This document shows, piece after piece, positions 23,805-33,916 of a DNA stretch of 64,000 bases. The stretch comes from Crotalaria pallida (taxonomy: Eukaryota; Streptophyta; Magnoliopsida; Fabales; Fabaceae), in the NCBI GenBank assembly GCA_037953625.1, contig CM075654.1, positions 21,631,501 to 21,695,500 on the forward strand, read 5' to 3'. The number at the start of each line of letters is the position of its first letter. Within the stretch, counting starts at the first letter, position 1. The position numbers and the translations under genes are program-made. The notes under the pieces were generated by a model, which was given only the letters and a program-made list of their open reading frames with translations, searched no databases and was not told the origin of the DNA.

Positions 23805-24520
23805 AAAATGCCCAGAATCTGAAAACATCATTTACAACTCTAACTTAATTAATTAAGGAATTATTAAGGATAATTCAAGGGATAAAAGACATAGAGAAAT
23901 TGATAAATACAAATAGATCGTTCGGTGACGATCCATTTTGAAAATTAAGCCTAGGTGGCAAGTAAAGTATTAATCAATTTCCCCTAAGTCTAAAATGCAT
24001 TCATTCTGGAGTTTGGATGGTAGGACGTATTCATGTTTTGATAAACATGTGGAGGGCCTCTGGGAGTGCCAACACGCTTGCTTGATGACACGTCGATGAC
24101 GTGGTCGGCTTTGTGGATGCCGATACGGATATATCGTTTGGATGACGATCCGTTTGGATGACGGGATATGCTCGGGTGGCATGGATACCAAGCTTGACGT
24201 GTACATTCTAGGTGAATGTACGAATTGTTGTATACCTAGGAATACAACGCACTGTGGAGTGCTGGGTTGTCAGGGATGGACGTCAGAGAGTGACTTAGAA
24301 AATGTGGAGATAAGTTGAGAGTTAAAGTCATGCATCATGTCATTCACTAATGCAATTGATATACCTGAATTAAGTGTGAGCATCCTATGTGCATCTGATA
24401 CTTGCTAAATGCTAATTGTGATTGTTATTAATTGATACATTATTATCTTTCATATGCTGCATGATTTATTCTCTATTGATTATGTGAGTAGAATTGCTTA
24501 CCCCTATGCCCTTGTAGGTG

Positions 24521-24991
24521 ATGTCTCGTTACATTGCTTGCATCGAGATCCGGCCACTTCCTAGTGGCGTATGGATCTATGAGGACCATCGCGCGGTATA
24601 TGAGGGGGAGGTAGAGATCACATTCTACCACCCTAACTCGCTGATGCGATTCCGTCCTCGTAGGTTTAGGATTCCCATCATATACACTATGCATGTACCC
24701 CCGTTTTATACTTATCATGGACCACCTCCCATGCGACCAGCTCGCTCTTACCATAGTTTTCGTTTTCAACCTACCCGCTCTCACCCTTTTACTTCGAGAG
24801 TCGTCCGCGAGGGGACTCCCCTATCTGATCCGAGGAGCCCAGTCAGGGTTTCACCATCACCTGACCCGGTACCCAGTGGTAGGGTACACTCTCCCTCGGA
24901 TGAGATCGAGGAGGATCCGGTGGAGGACGAGAGTGGGAGCGAGCCTGTCGTGCATTCTACTGGGAGTGACTGGAGGGACGATGATCCCTAG
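24521..24991 (+). CDS. LTR-encoded ORF in 5' LTR of B
   Basis: A 156-codon ORF starts MSRYIACIEIRPLPSGVWIY three bases after an acceptor-like CCCTTGTAG|GTG. The middle is basic and rich in Arg, Tyr and Pro (MRFRPRRFRIP, then PPFYTYHGPPP). The tail is acidic (DEIEEDPVEDESGSEP). It is preserved in the 3' LTR with a handful of residue changes and in diverged form at 4837-6625 and 3886-4070. I do not recognise a domain. The LTR's own TATA box and donor sites could yield a spliced mRNA with this as the coding exon; splicing is inferred. Alternatively it is a relic ORF carried passively. Confidence 0.55.
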   Translation: MSRYIACIEIRPLPSGVWIYEDHRAVYEGEVEITFYHPNSLMRFRPRRFRIPIIYTMHVPPFYTYHGPPPMRPARSYHSFRFQPTRSHPFTSRVVREGTPLSDPRSPVRVSPSPDPVPSGRVHSPSDEIEEDPVEDESGSEPVVHSTGSDWRDDDP

Positions 24992-25711
24992 GTACATGTG
25001 TATGGTGTATGACGTGGATCCGAGGATCCGGTGTGTGGAGGAGATGTGCTGCTGCTGCTGTGATGATGATGCTACTACCTTATTACCTATGTTTTTGGGA
25101 GACTACTGCTGTTACTACTACTGCATCTGATGCTGATGGATCTACGTGACTATCCCTGGGGTTGTATTTTGATGATGTATATATTGTACATATGTTCTAC
25201 TCTAGGGTTATAGTATCATAGTGATGTAGATCTGTTTATATGGACTTGTTATATTTTGGAACTTGGTGACTTATCTCATGGACTATGTATGTATGACTCT
25301 TTCGTATATATGAAAATCTATGTTTATATTATATCAGTTGCATAGTCCAGTAATTTCCGCTTACTCTGATTTAACTTATGAATGAGCTCGGCTATAAGTA
25401 TTAATTGACGGTATCAGTTTTATTGAACAAAGCATGGGTAGCTTCCATGGATTGTAAAATGTAAAGAAATTTTTTAAAGAACGAACGTTATCCTGTTTGA
25501 GAAAAGGTTTTAGAAATCGCCGAACTCGATACAAGTGTTTTAAAGGATTTTAGAATTTTTTCTCCAAGAGTTCCATTTGATGAATTGTGCACCCGCTTTA
25601 AAGAAAATTTTTATTTACCATATTTTCTTAGCTCACAAGTCCATATATTATCCAATATAAAGCATAAATACTATTTTATATTTGGGTAAACTGGAAGGGT
25701 GTCACACTTAG

Positions 25712-25723
25712 TGGTATCAGAGC
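25712..25723 (+). promoter_or_regulatory. Primer-binding site of B (initiator Met tRNA)
   Basis: TGGTATCAGAGC is the usual chromovirus primer-binding site, complementary to the 3' end of initiator tRNA-Met. It lies 5 nt (CTTAG) after the LTR end. Confidence 0.92.
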
Positions 25724-25995
25724 AAAAGTCAGATCCTGTAGTAGTAGAAGTGGTACCAGAAAGGTAGCCATCAACATCAAGCAGGTATCTCCAAAGCACT
25801 TATTACCTTGAATGCTGTTATTTTGATTGTTAAAGGTTTGAATACCCTGAATTCTTTGTATCTTGTCTCTTTTGAGTACAAGACACAATTGATTGTAGAT
25901 CTAATAAGCTTAGGATAGAGCCTTAGTATAGGTGGTGTAATGGAAGTTTCTTTAGTTCAACATATGTGACCGTAAGCCCATAGCGCAGGTCTAAT

Positions 25996-27492
25996 ATGGC
26001 AACTAGAAACCAAAATCACACCAACGCGATGTTGGAGCGAATCACCACGGTATTGGAAGCCATGCAAAGGCAGTCTCAGCAACCATCTCAACCGGCTAAC
26101 CCGTCTCATCAGTGTAATATGGGAAACACTAAGGCGAAGACTCTGGCTGATTTTAGGAGCTGCAATCTGCCAAAGTTTGAAGGAGGATTTAAACCGGAAG
26201 AGGCCAACAAGTGGATTCATATTATGGACAAGATTTTGAGAACGTTGGAGTGTTCGGATGCTCAGAAGGTGGCATATGCAACCTATATGCTGGAAGATGA
26301 GGCTGAGAATTGGTGGAATCACACCATGCAACTTTTGCAATATGAAGGAAGGGAGATAAGCTGGGGAGTATTTATGGAGAAGTTTCTCCAGAAATATTTT
26401 CCTGAGGATCTGAGAAGGAAAAAGGAGGTGGAGTTTCTGCAGTTGAAGCAAGGGAACATAAGTGTGAGCGAGTACGCGGCAAAGTTTGAAGAGCTGATGA
26501 AGTACTCTCCATACTATCAGAACAATCCAGACGAGAGGAGCAAGTGCATTAAGTTTGAAGGTGGATTGAGGCCAAAGTTGAAGTCAATTTTCAGCTATCA
26601 GCGGATTCAAAGTTTCCCTGCATTGGTAGATATGTGTAGGATGTATGAAGATGATACCAAAGCTGAGGAGGTGCAAGTTGTGGAAAAGAAGGACAATCAA
26701 GGATATGGACCACAGAGACGAAAGGGTTTCAATAATAGAGGCAGAGGTCCTTATGATCGTAGAGGGAAAGGCAAGGGTAAAGCTGGTAGTTCTGAAGGAA
26801 GAAACTATCGGAATGAAGCTCCATTCTGCGACAAGTGCAAGCGCAATCACTATGGTAGGGTATGTTGGGGAACCAGTGGATGTTTTAACTGTGGAAAGCC
26901 GGGACACTTTGCAAGAGATTGCAAGGAACTAGCCAAGGCCAATTCCAGAGGAGCTGCAGATAGACCGGTGACTCAAGGAAGGGTCTTCACCCTTAGTGGT
27001 GTGGAAACGAATCGATCTTCTGATCTGGTGCAAGGTAAATACTTGCTTAATGGTCAGCCTTGTTATGTTTTGTTTGACTCTGGTGCAACGCATTCATTTG
27101 TTTCATATGAATGTGTAAACCGTTTAGGCTTGATTGTGTCTGAAATGCCTTATGTTCTCAAAGTAGAAACCCCTACTAATGCTCCTGTAGTTGTTTCTAG
27201 AGCATGTCTTAACTGTTATATAGAAGTGTTAGGGCAAACCTCTAAAGTAGATTTGATCTGCTTACCCTTAGCACAATTAGATGTGATCTTGGGGATGGAC
27301 TGGTTAAATCGGAACCAAGTGATCATTGATTGTGATAGAAAACTAGTAACCTATAGAAACCCAAAACCATTGGGCTACATGTGTCTATTCAACTCAGAGG
27401 TGGAGGAAAGTGGTCCGAAGATGGAAGAGATTCCTGTTGTTCGAGAGTTTCCAGAAGTGTTTGCTGATGAGATTCCCGGTCTGCCACCATGA
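25996..27492 (+). CDS. gag: B gag and protease, ended by a premature stop
   Basis: The ORF starts MATRNQNHTNAMLERITTVL. The gag domain spans roughly residues 60-230 (LEDEAENWW, FLQKYFPEDLRRKKEVEF), followed by a basic region and a CCHC zinc knuckle (CFNCGKPGHFARDC, about residue 295). Retropepsin follows with active-site DSGATHSF (about residue 359) and ILGMDWL (about 433). gag would form the particle and bind RNA; the protease would cleave the polyprotein. TGA at 27490-27492 interrupts the frame, which continues into RT without a shift. The sequence is otherwise intact. Confidence 0.93.
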   Translation: MATRNQNHTNAMLERITTVLEAMQRQSQQPSQPANPSHQCNMGNTKAKTLADFRSCNLPKFEGGFKPEEANKWIHIMDKILRTLECSDAQKVAYATYMLEDEAENWWNHTMQLLQYEGREISWGVFMEKFLQKYFPEDLRRKKEVEFLQLKQGNISVSEYAAKFEELMKYSPYYQNNPDERSKCIKFEGGLRPKLKSIFSYQRIQSFPALVDMCRMYEDDTKAEEVQVVEKKDNQGYGPQRRKGFNNRGRGPYDRRGKGKGKAGSSEGRNYRNEAPFCDKCKRNHYGRVCWGTSGCFNCGKPGHFARDCKELAKANSRGAADRPVTQGRVFTLSGVETNRSSDLVQGKYLLNGQPCYVLFDSGATHSFVSYECVNRLGLIVSEMPYVLKVETPTNAPVVVSRACLNCYIEVLGQTSKVDLICLPLAQLDVILGMDWLNRNQVIIDCDRKLVTYRNPKPLGYMCLFNSEVEESGPKMEEIPVVREFPEVFADEIPGLPP

Positions 27493-28080
27493 AGAGAGAT
27501 TGAATTTGGTATCGACCTAATTCCTGGAGCTGGTCCCATTTCTATCGCTCCTTATAGAATGGCACCACCAGAAATGGTAGAGATGAAGAAGCAGATTGAG
27601 GAGTTGCTACAGAAACAGATGATCCGACCAAGCGTCTCACCTTGGGGTGCTACTGTCTTACTCGTCAAGAAGAAAGATGGTAGCATGAGGATGTGCATCG
27701 ACTATCGACAGCTTAATAAGGTCACCATCAAGAACAAGTATTCGTTGCCACGGATAGATGACCTTATGGATCAAGTACGTGGGGCATCGGTATTTTCCAA
27801 GATTGACTTGAGGTCAGGGTACCATCAGATCAGGATTAGAGAGGAGGATATCTCTAAGACTGCATTCCGATCTCGATACGGACATTATGAGTATGTCGTA
27901 ATGCCGTTCGGATTGACTAATGCACCAGCTATCTTCATGGACTACATGAATCGAATCTTTAGACCCTATTTGGATTCATTCGTGGTTGTGTTCATTGATG
28001 ATATCCTGATTTACTCTAAGAGCCCGGAGGAGCATGCTGAACACTTGAAGATAGTGTTAAGCATCTTGAAGGAGAAATAG
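27493..28080 (+). pseudogene. pol: B reverse transcriptase, N-terminal part
   Basis: Same frame as gag-protease. It contains the RT motifs RPSVSPWGA, MCIDYRQLNKVT, FSKIDLRSGYHQIR, FGLTNAPAIF and the catalytic FIDDIL (about 28000). Reverse transcriptase copies element RNA into DNA. TAG at 28078-28080 cuts it from the rest; the frame resumes at once at 28081. Confidence 0.92.
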
Positions 28081-29922
28081 TTGTATGCCAAACTTACGAA
28101 GTGTGAGTTCTGGCTAAAGGAGGTTAAGTTTTTAGGGCATGTGATTTCAGATAAAGGGATTGCAGTTGATCCGACAAAGGTAAGTTCGGTTTTACAATGG
28201 GGGCAACCAAAGTCAGTCACGGAAGTCAGAAGTTTTCTTGGTTTAGCTGCGTATTATAGAAGGTTCATCGAAGGTTTCTCGAAGATTGCACTGCCTCTGA
28301 CAAAGTTGACTCGAAAAGATCAACCATTTCTGTGGGATGAGAAATGTGAAAGTAGTTTCCAAAGGTTGAAGGAAAGGTTGACATCGTCTCCTGTATTGGT
28401 GTTGCCCGATACACAGAGGAGTTTCGATGTGTATTGTGACGCGTCGAAACAAGGTCTTGGGTGTGTCTTGATGCAAGATGGGCAAGTTGTCGCTTATGCC
28501 TCGAGACAGTTAAAGGTTCATGAGATGAACTATCCAACCCATGACCTGGAGTTAGCAGCTGTGGTGTTTGCCTTAAAGATGTGGAGGCACTATCTCTATG
28601 GCACTACGTTCCGGGTGTTTAGCGACCATAAGAGTTTAAAGTACCTCTTTGATCAAAAGGAGTTGAATATGAGGCAACGCCGATGGATAGAGTTTTTGAA
28701 GGATTACGAATTTGAGCTCCATTACCACCCTGGGAAGGCTAACGTTGTAGCGGACGCATTGAGTAGAAAGACACTGCATATCAGTGCAATGATGGTTAGA
28801 GAAGCTGCACTGATAGAGGAATTCCGGGATTTGAGTCTGACAATGCAAATGGAGCCGATAAGTATCAAGATGGGGATGCTACAGATTGCTAATGAGTTTC
28901 TACAGAAGATTCGGGAATTGCAAGGCAAGGATGAGAAACTCATGGAGAAAAAGAGATTGATGCAAGAAGGTAAGGAGTTAGAATTCCAGGAAGGGAAGGA
29001 TGGAATCCTGCGTTTTAAAACGAGGATTTATGTTCTTGATGATTTGGAGGTAAGGAGAATGGTTATGGATGAAGCACATAAGAGTAAGATGAGTATGCAT
29101 CTAGGCGCTACCAAAATGTATCAGGATCTGAAGAAATTATTTTGGTGGCCGGGACTGAAGAAGGACGTAGCTGAGTATGTGGCATGCTGTTTGGTGTGTC
29201 AAAAGGCGAAGGTAGAACACCAAAGGCCAGGAGGAGAGTTGCTTTCTTTAGAAATTCCCGTATGGAAGTGGGATAGCATCTCAATGGATTTCGTGTCGGG
29301 ACTGCCAAGGACGTCTACTAGTCATGATGCAATCTGGGTGATCGTGGATCGGTTGACCAAGTCAGCGCATTTCATTCCCGTGAATATGCGCTACTCATTG
29401 GAAAAGCTCACTCAGTTGTACATCAAGGAAGTTGTTCGCCTGCACGGAGTACCATCAAGCATTGTGTCTGATCGCGATCCGAGGTTTACATCAAAGTTTT
29501 GGGAAGATCTGCATAGAGCCTTGGGTTCAAGATTGAAGCTAAGTTCTGCATATCACCCTCAGACTGATGGTCAAATGGAGAGGACTATTCAGTCATTGGA
29601 AGATATTCTGCGAGCTTGTGCACTGGAAGAACAAGGGAATTGGGAACAAATGTTGCCGCTCGTGGAATTCACTTACAACAATAGTTACCACACGAGCATT
29701 GGAATGGCACCATTTGAAGCTTTGTATGGGAGAAAGTGTCAGACGCCGTTATGCTGGTTTCAAGTGGGGGAGAATTCTCTGGTTGGGCCAGATTTTGTGC
29801 AAGAGACCACGGAACAGATCAAGATGATCCAAGCGAAGATGAAGACGGCTCAGAGTAGGCAGAAAAGCTATGCTGATAGGAGAAGGAAACCTTTAGAGTT
29901 TGCTGCGTGTTCATTAGAATAG
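28081..29922 (+). pseudogene. pol: B RT thumb, RNase H and integrase
   Basis: It continues in frame after the stop. RNase H shows the acidic residues in FDVYCDASKQG, DLELAAVVFALK, FSDHKSLKYL and ANVVADALSRK. Integrase follows with the zinc-binding module (EAHKSKMSMHLG, CLVCQK) and catalytic D, D and E in SMDFVSGLPR, VSDRDPRF and QMERTIQSLE. Near 29905 a small deletion shifts the frame (PLEFAACSLE then stop), separating the integrase tail. Confidence 0.92.
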
Positions 29923-30320
29923 TACCAACCAAAGGTGTTAGTAGAGCCTTGAAAACTCAGAAACTATCACCTAAGTTCATTGGTCCCTACCAAGTTCTCA
30001 AAAGAATCGGCCCAGTAGCTTATCAGTTAGCCCTGCCTCCATCATTAGCTAACCTCCACAATGTGTTCCATGTGTCTCAGTTGAAGAAATATGTCCATGA
30101 CCCCACCATTGTTCTTAGCATCCAACCTGATGACTTAGAAGTTCATAAGAACCTAACCTTCAAAGCTGTGCCAGTTCGTATTGAAGATCGAAGAATCAAG
30201 CAGCTTAGAGGAAAAGACATCCATCTGGTCAAAGTTGTCTGGGTCTGTGGAGATATGATAGAAGCATCATGGGAGTTAGAGGATAAGATGCGTCAGGATT
30301 ATCCTGATTTGTTTGTATGA
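29907..30320 (+). pseudogene. pol: B integrase C-terminus and chromodomain
   Basis: The shifted frame carries FIRIVPTKGVSRALKTQKLS, the GPYQVLKRIGPVAYQLALPP segment and LHNVFHVSQLKKYVHDP, then a chromodomain-like end (DIHLVKVVWVCGDMIEASWE, YPDLFV). This resembles element A and places B among Tekay/Del-type chromoviruses. The stop TGA lies three bases before the conserved hairpin. Confidence 0.88.
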
Positions 30321-30323
30321 GTT

Positions 30324-30362
30324 GAATTTCGGGGACGAAATTCCTTGTAAGTGGGGGAGTAG
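30324..30362 (+). promoter_or_regulatory. Hairpin and polypurine tract of B
   Basis: GAATTTCG-GGGA-CGAAATTC (30324-30343) is a perfect 8-bp stem, followed by AAGTGGGGGAGTAG directly before the 3' LTR. The same arrangement occurs in A. Confidence 0.8.
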
Positions 30363-33300
30363 TGTAACACCCCAAAATTTTAATCCCCGATTAATGAAAT
30401 GTTAATTATAATTTAATTATAATTAATAGTTTTCAAATTAATCCTTGATTAAAATATGTGCGTATGTAATTAGCTTGCATGTGAGAAATTATTTAGTAAA
30501 TAATTTAAATGCCTAAAATGTATATTTTGCATATTAGTCCCTGGGTTGGGACCTAGAAGCAATTATAGGAAAGGTTTTGGAGGGAAAGTAAATAAAATAA
30601 TTATTTTTCAAAATCTGGGTAAAACACTCGAGTATTTTCTGGAATACTCGAGTATTTTGGGTCAAACTGCACGAGTTAGTGCGTTTGATGAGTCACAGCC
30701 AACGAGTTCGCTTTGTTGACACGATTACACCATCTTCAACAGCTCAAGGATGTCGTGTCGCACTGCATGAACCTTCTCCATGTCTATATAAGCTTATGAA
30801 CCACGAATTCGTGGGAATTTTGCTCAATCTTGCTTGTGTTGACATAGTTAGGGTTTCGAATTCGTCTCGTTCGATTCTCTTTTGATTCTAAGTGTTAGGC
30901 TTCGAGTGATACACCAATACAAAGCTCACATCACGAGCTTTGTATAGACACCAAAGTTGTGAGGTTTGAGTGTGTGGATTGAGAGAATCGAAGGCTTGAA
31001 GTGAAGCTGTCCTTGCTTGAGTTGGTGTCTAGAGCTTACTTTGATCATCGATTTCGGTAAGCTCGTGAATCCCTGAGTCTCAAACTTAATTCCTTTAGTT
31101 AGTTGATGTTGTATAGAGTCTAGAAATCTAATTTTCCCCAATTCTTATCTCTGTTTTGTGGGTAAACCAATTCGGTTTTGGTGATGCACTCAAAACTGCT
31201 CTGCATGTGAAGTTCAAGTTGATTTCTGGTGTTGGAGCTCTTTTCTTGGATTTCTTTCTATTGATTTACATCTGAGAGGTAAGGGGAAGTAATTATATTC
31301 ACTAGATAGAGTTTGAAATCCATTAAATGTGTTAGAGAGCCACCAAGAGGCTCTAAGGGCTTAGATTCTATAGGAACCTTGGTTTGGAGACCAATCCATG
31401 CTCTAAATCCATATTGAGCAAGTTTGTTATCATGCATGTGAACTTGAATGAGCTTTGTTTCATGAATATTATGCTTATTGTGTGATTTGAGGTATTGAGT
31501 TGTTAAAATGCCTTTTTATGCATAATCAATGATTTCTCTGTCAATTCTGTGTTTTGAATTGAAATAAGTGTTGTAACATGTTTGATTAATGATATGTTAA
31601 CTCTGTTGATCCCTGAAATGGACTTAAATTGAGTAGAAATGAAAATGGCATGTTAAAACCAGTTTTCAATACTGTCAGCTGCGAAACACTCGAGTAAATG
31701 GCAAAGTACTCGAGTATATCGTGTTCAAAATAAAGTAAATTTCATAAGAACACTCGAGTATTTTGTCTGTTACTCGAGTATCGGGCATGAACTGAGAATT
31801 GTTATAGGTCAAACACTCGAGTCATTCCAAGTCACTCGAGTATTCTAGAAAAGTCCAAGAACACTCGAGTAACTCATGAACTATTCGAGTAAATTGTTGA
31901 AATTAAAACCCAAATCCTCAGAAAGACAAGATCACTCGAGTAAGCTTAAGAACACTCGAGTAATCTGGAAAATCTCCAAAACACTCGAGTATTCTGAACT
32001 TTACTCGAGTAAAATGCCCAGAATCTGAAAACATCATTTTCAACTCTAACTTAATTAATTAAGGAATTATTAAGGATAATTCAAGGGATCAAAGACTTAG
32101 AGAAATTGATAAATACAAATAGATTGTTCGGTGACGATCCATTTTGAAAATTAAGCCTAGGTGGCAAGTAAAGTATTAATCAATTTCCCCTAAGTCTAAA
32201 ATGCATTCATTCTGGATTTTGGATGGTAGGACGTATTCATGTTTCGATAAACATGTGGAGGGCCTCTAGGAGTGCCAATACGCTTGCTTGATGACACGTC
32301 GATGACGTGGTCGTCTTTGTGGATGCCGATACGGATATATCGTTTGGATGACGATCCGTTTGGATGACGGGATATGCTCGGGTGGCATGGATACCAAGCT
32401 TGACGTGTACATTCTAGGTGAATGTACGAATTGTTGTATACCTAGGAATATAACGCACTGTGGAGTGCTGGGTTGTCAGGGATGGACGTCAGAGAGTGAC
32501 TTAGAAAATGTGGAGATAAGTTGAGAGTTAAAGTCATGCATCATGTCTTCACTAATGCAATTGATATACCTAAATTAAGTGTGAGCATCCTATGTGCATC
32601 TGATACTTGCTAAATGCTAATTGTGATTGTTATTAATTGATACATTATTATCTTTCATATGCTGCATGATTTATTCTCTATTGATTATGTGAGTAGAATT
32701 GCTTACCCCTATGCCCTTGTAGGTGATGTCTCGTTACATTGCTTGCATCGAGATCCGGCCACTTCCTAGTGGCGTATGGATCTATGAGGACCATCGCGCG
32801 GTATATGAGGGGAAGGTAGAGTTCACATTCTACCACCCTAACCCGCTGATGCGATTCCATCCTCGTAGGTTTAGGATTCCCATCATATACACTATGCATG
32901 TACCCCCGTTTTATACTTATCATGGACCACCTCCCATGCGACCAGCTCGCTCTTACCATAGTTTTCGTTTTCAACCTACCCGCTCTCACCCTTTTACTTC
33001 GAGAGTCGTCCGCGAGGGGACTCCCCTATCTGATCCGAGGAGCCCAGTCAGGGTTTCACCATCACCTGACCCGGTACCCAGTGGTAGGGTACACTCTCCC
33101 TCGGATGAGATCGAGGAGGATCCGGTGGAGGACGAGAGTGGGAGCGAGCCTGTCGTGCATTCTACTGGGAGTGACTGGAGGGACGATGATCCCTAGGTAC
33201 ATGTGTATGGTGTATGACGTGGATCCGAGGATCCGGTGTGTGGAGGAGATGTGCTGCTGCTGCTGTGATGATGATGCTACTACCTTATTACCTATGTTTT

Positions 33301-33911
33301 TGGGAGACTACTGCTGTTACTACTACTGCATCTGATGCTGATGGATCTACGTGACTATCCCTGGGGTTGTATTTTGATGATGTATATATTGTACATATGT
33401 TCTACTCTAGGGTTATAGTATCATAGTGATGTAGATCTGTTTATATGGACTTGTTATATTTTGGAACTTGGTGACTTATCTCAAGGACTATGTATGTATG
33501 ACTCTTTCGTATATATGAAAATCTATGTTTATATTATATCAGTTGCATAGTCCAGTAATTTCCGCTTACTCTGATTTAACTTATGAATGAGCTCGACTAT
33601 AAGTATTAATTGACGGTATCAGTTTTATTGAACAAAGCATGGGTAGCTTCCATGGATTGTAAAATGTAAAGAAATTTTTTAAAGAACGAATGTTATCCTG
33701 TTTGAGAAAAGGTTTTAGAAATCGCCGAACTCGATACAAGTGTTTTAAAGGATTTTAGAATTTATTCTCCAAGACTTCCATTTGATGAATTGTGCACTCG
33801 CTTTAAAGAAAATTTTTATTTACCATATTTTCTTAGCTCACAAGTCCATATATTATCCAATATAAAGCATAAATACTATTTTATATTTGGGTAAACTGGA
33901 AGGGTGTCACA
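30363..33911 (+). repeat. 3' LTR of B
   Basis: Same length and order as the 5' LTR. TATA at 30785-30792. It ends in GTGTCACA, then CTTAG (33912-33916) and the RNase H sequence of A. Confidence 0.93.
32726..33196 (+). CDS. LTR-encoded ORF in 3' LTR of B
   Basis: Second copy of the 156-codon ORF with the same start context (TTGTAG|GTGATG) and the same stop. Visible residue changes from the 5' copy include Glu to Lys and Ile to Phe around residues 32-36, Ser to Pro near 42 and Arg to His near 47. No stop or frameshift has arisen in either copy, whereas gag-pol of the same element has three breaks. Confidence 0.55.
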   Translation: MSRYIACIEIRPLPSGVWIYEDHRAVYEGKVEFTFYHPNPLMRFHPRRFRIPIIYTMHVPPFYTYHGPPPMRPARSYHSFRFQPTRSHPFTSRVVREGTPLSDPRSPVRVSPSPDPVPSGRVHSPSDEIEEDPVEDESGSEPVVHSTGSDWRDDDP

Positions 33912-33916
33912 CTTAG

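Larger units (their letters stand above)
22157..25706 (+). repeat. 5' LTR of B
   Basis: It runs from TGTAACACCCCAAAATTTT to AAGGGTGTCACA. In order it holds one ACTCGAGT pair (22420/22440), a TATA box (22579), donor-like sites at 22851 and 23073, seven further palindrome pairs (23482-23804), an acceptor-like CCCTTGTAG at 24509-24517, and an ORF at 24521-24991. The 3' LTR has the same arrangement. Confidence 0.93.
22157..33911 (+). mobile_element. Chromovirus B, complete nested element with two LTRs
   Basis: Near-identical LTRs (22157-25706 and 30363-33911) enclose a primer-binding site, gag-pol and a polypurine tract. CTTAG flanks it (22152-22156, 33912-33916) and it interrupts RNase H of element A in the codons for ADALS. 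By hand I count roughly 38 differences between the LTRs over 3.55 kb, about 98.9% identity. With the commonly used plant rate of 1.3e-8 per site per year this suggests about 0.4 million years, an assumption-dependent figure. pol is broken at three places, so this copy is not autonomous. Confidence 0.95.

Noticed and set aside
24693..25130. 145-codon ORF overlapping the LTR ORF of B (also 32898-33335)
   Set aside because: Overlaps the conserved frame; not preserved in F2, Cys-rich end comes from GCTGCTGCTG-type repeats.
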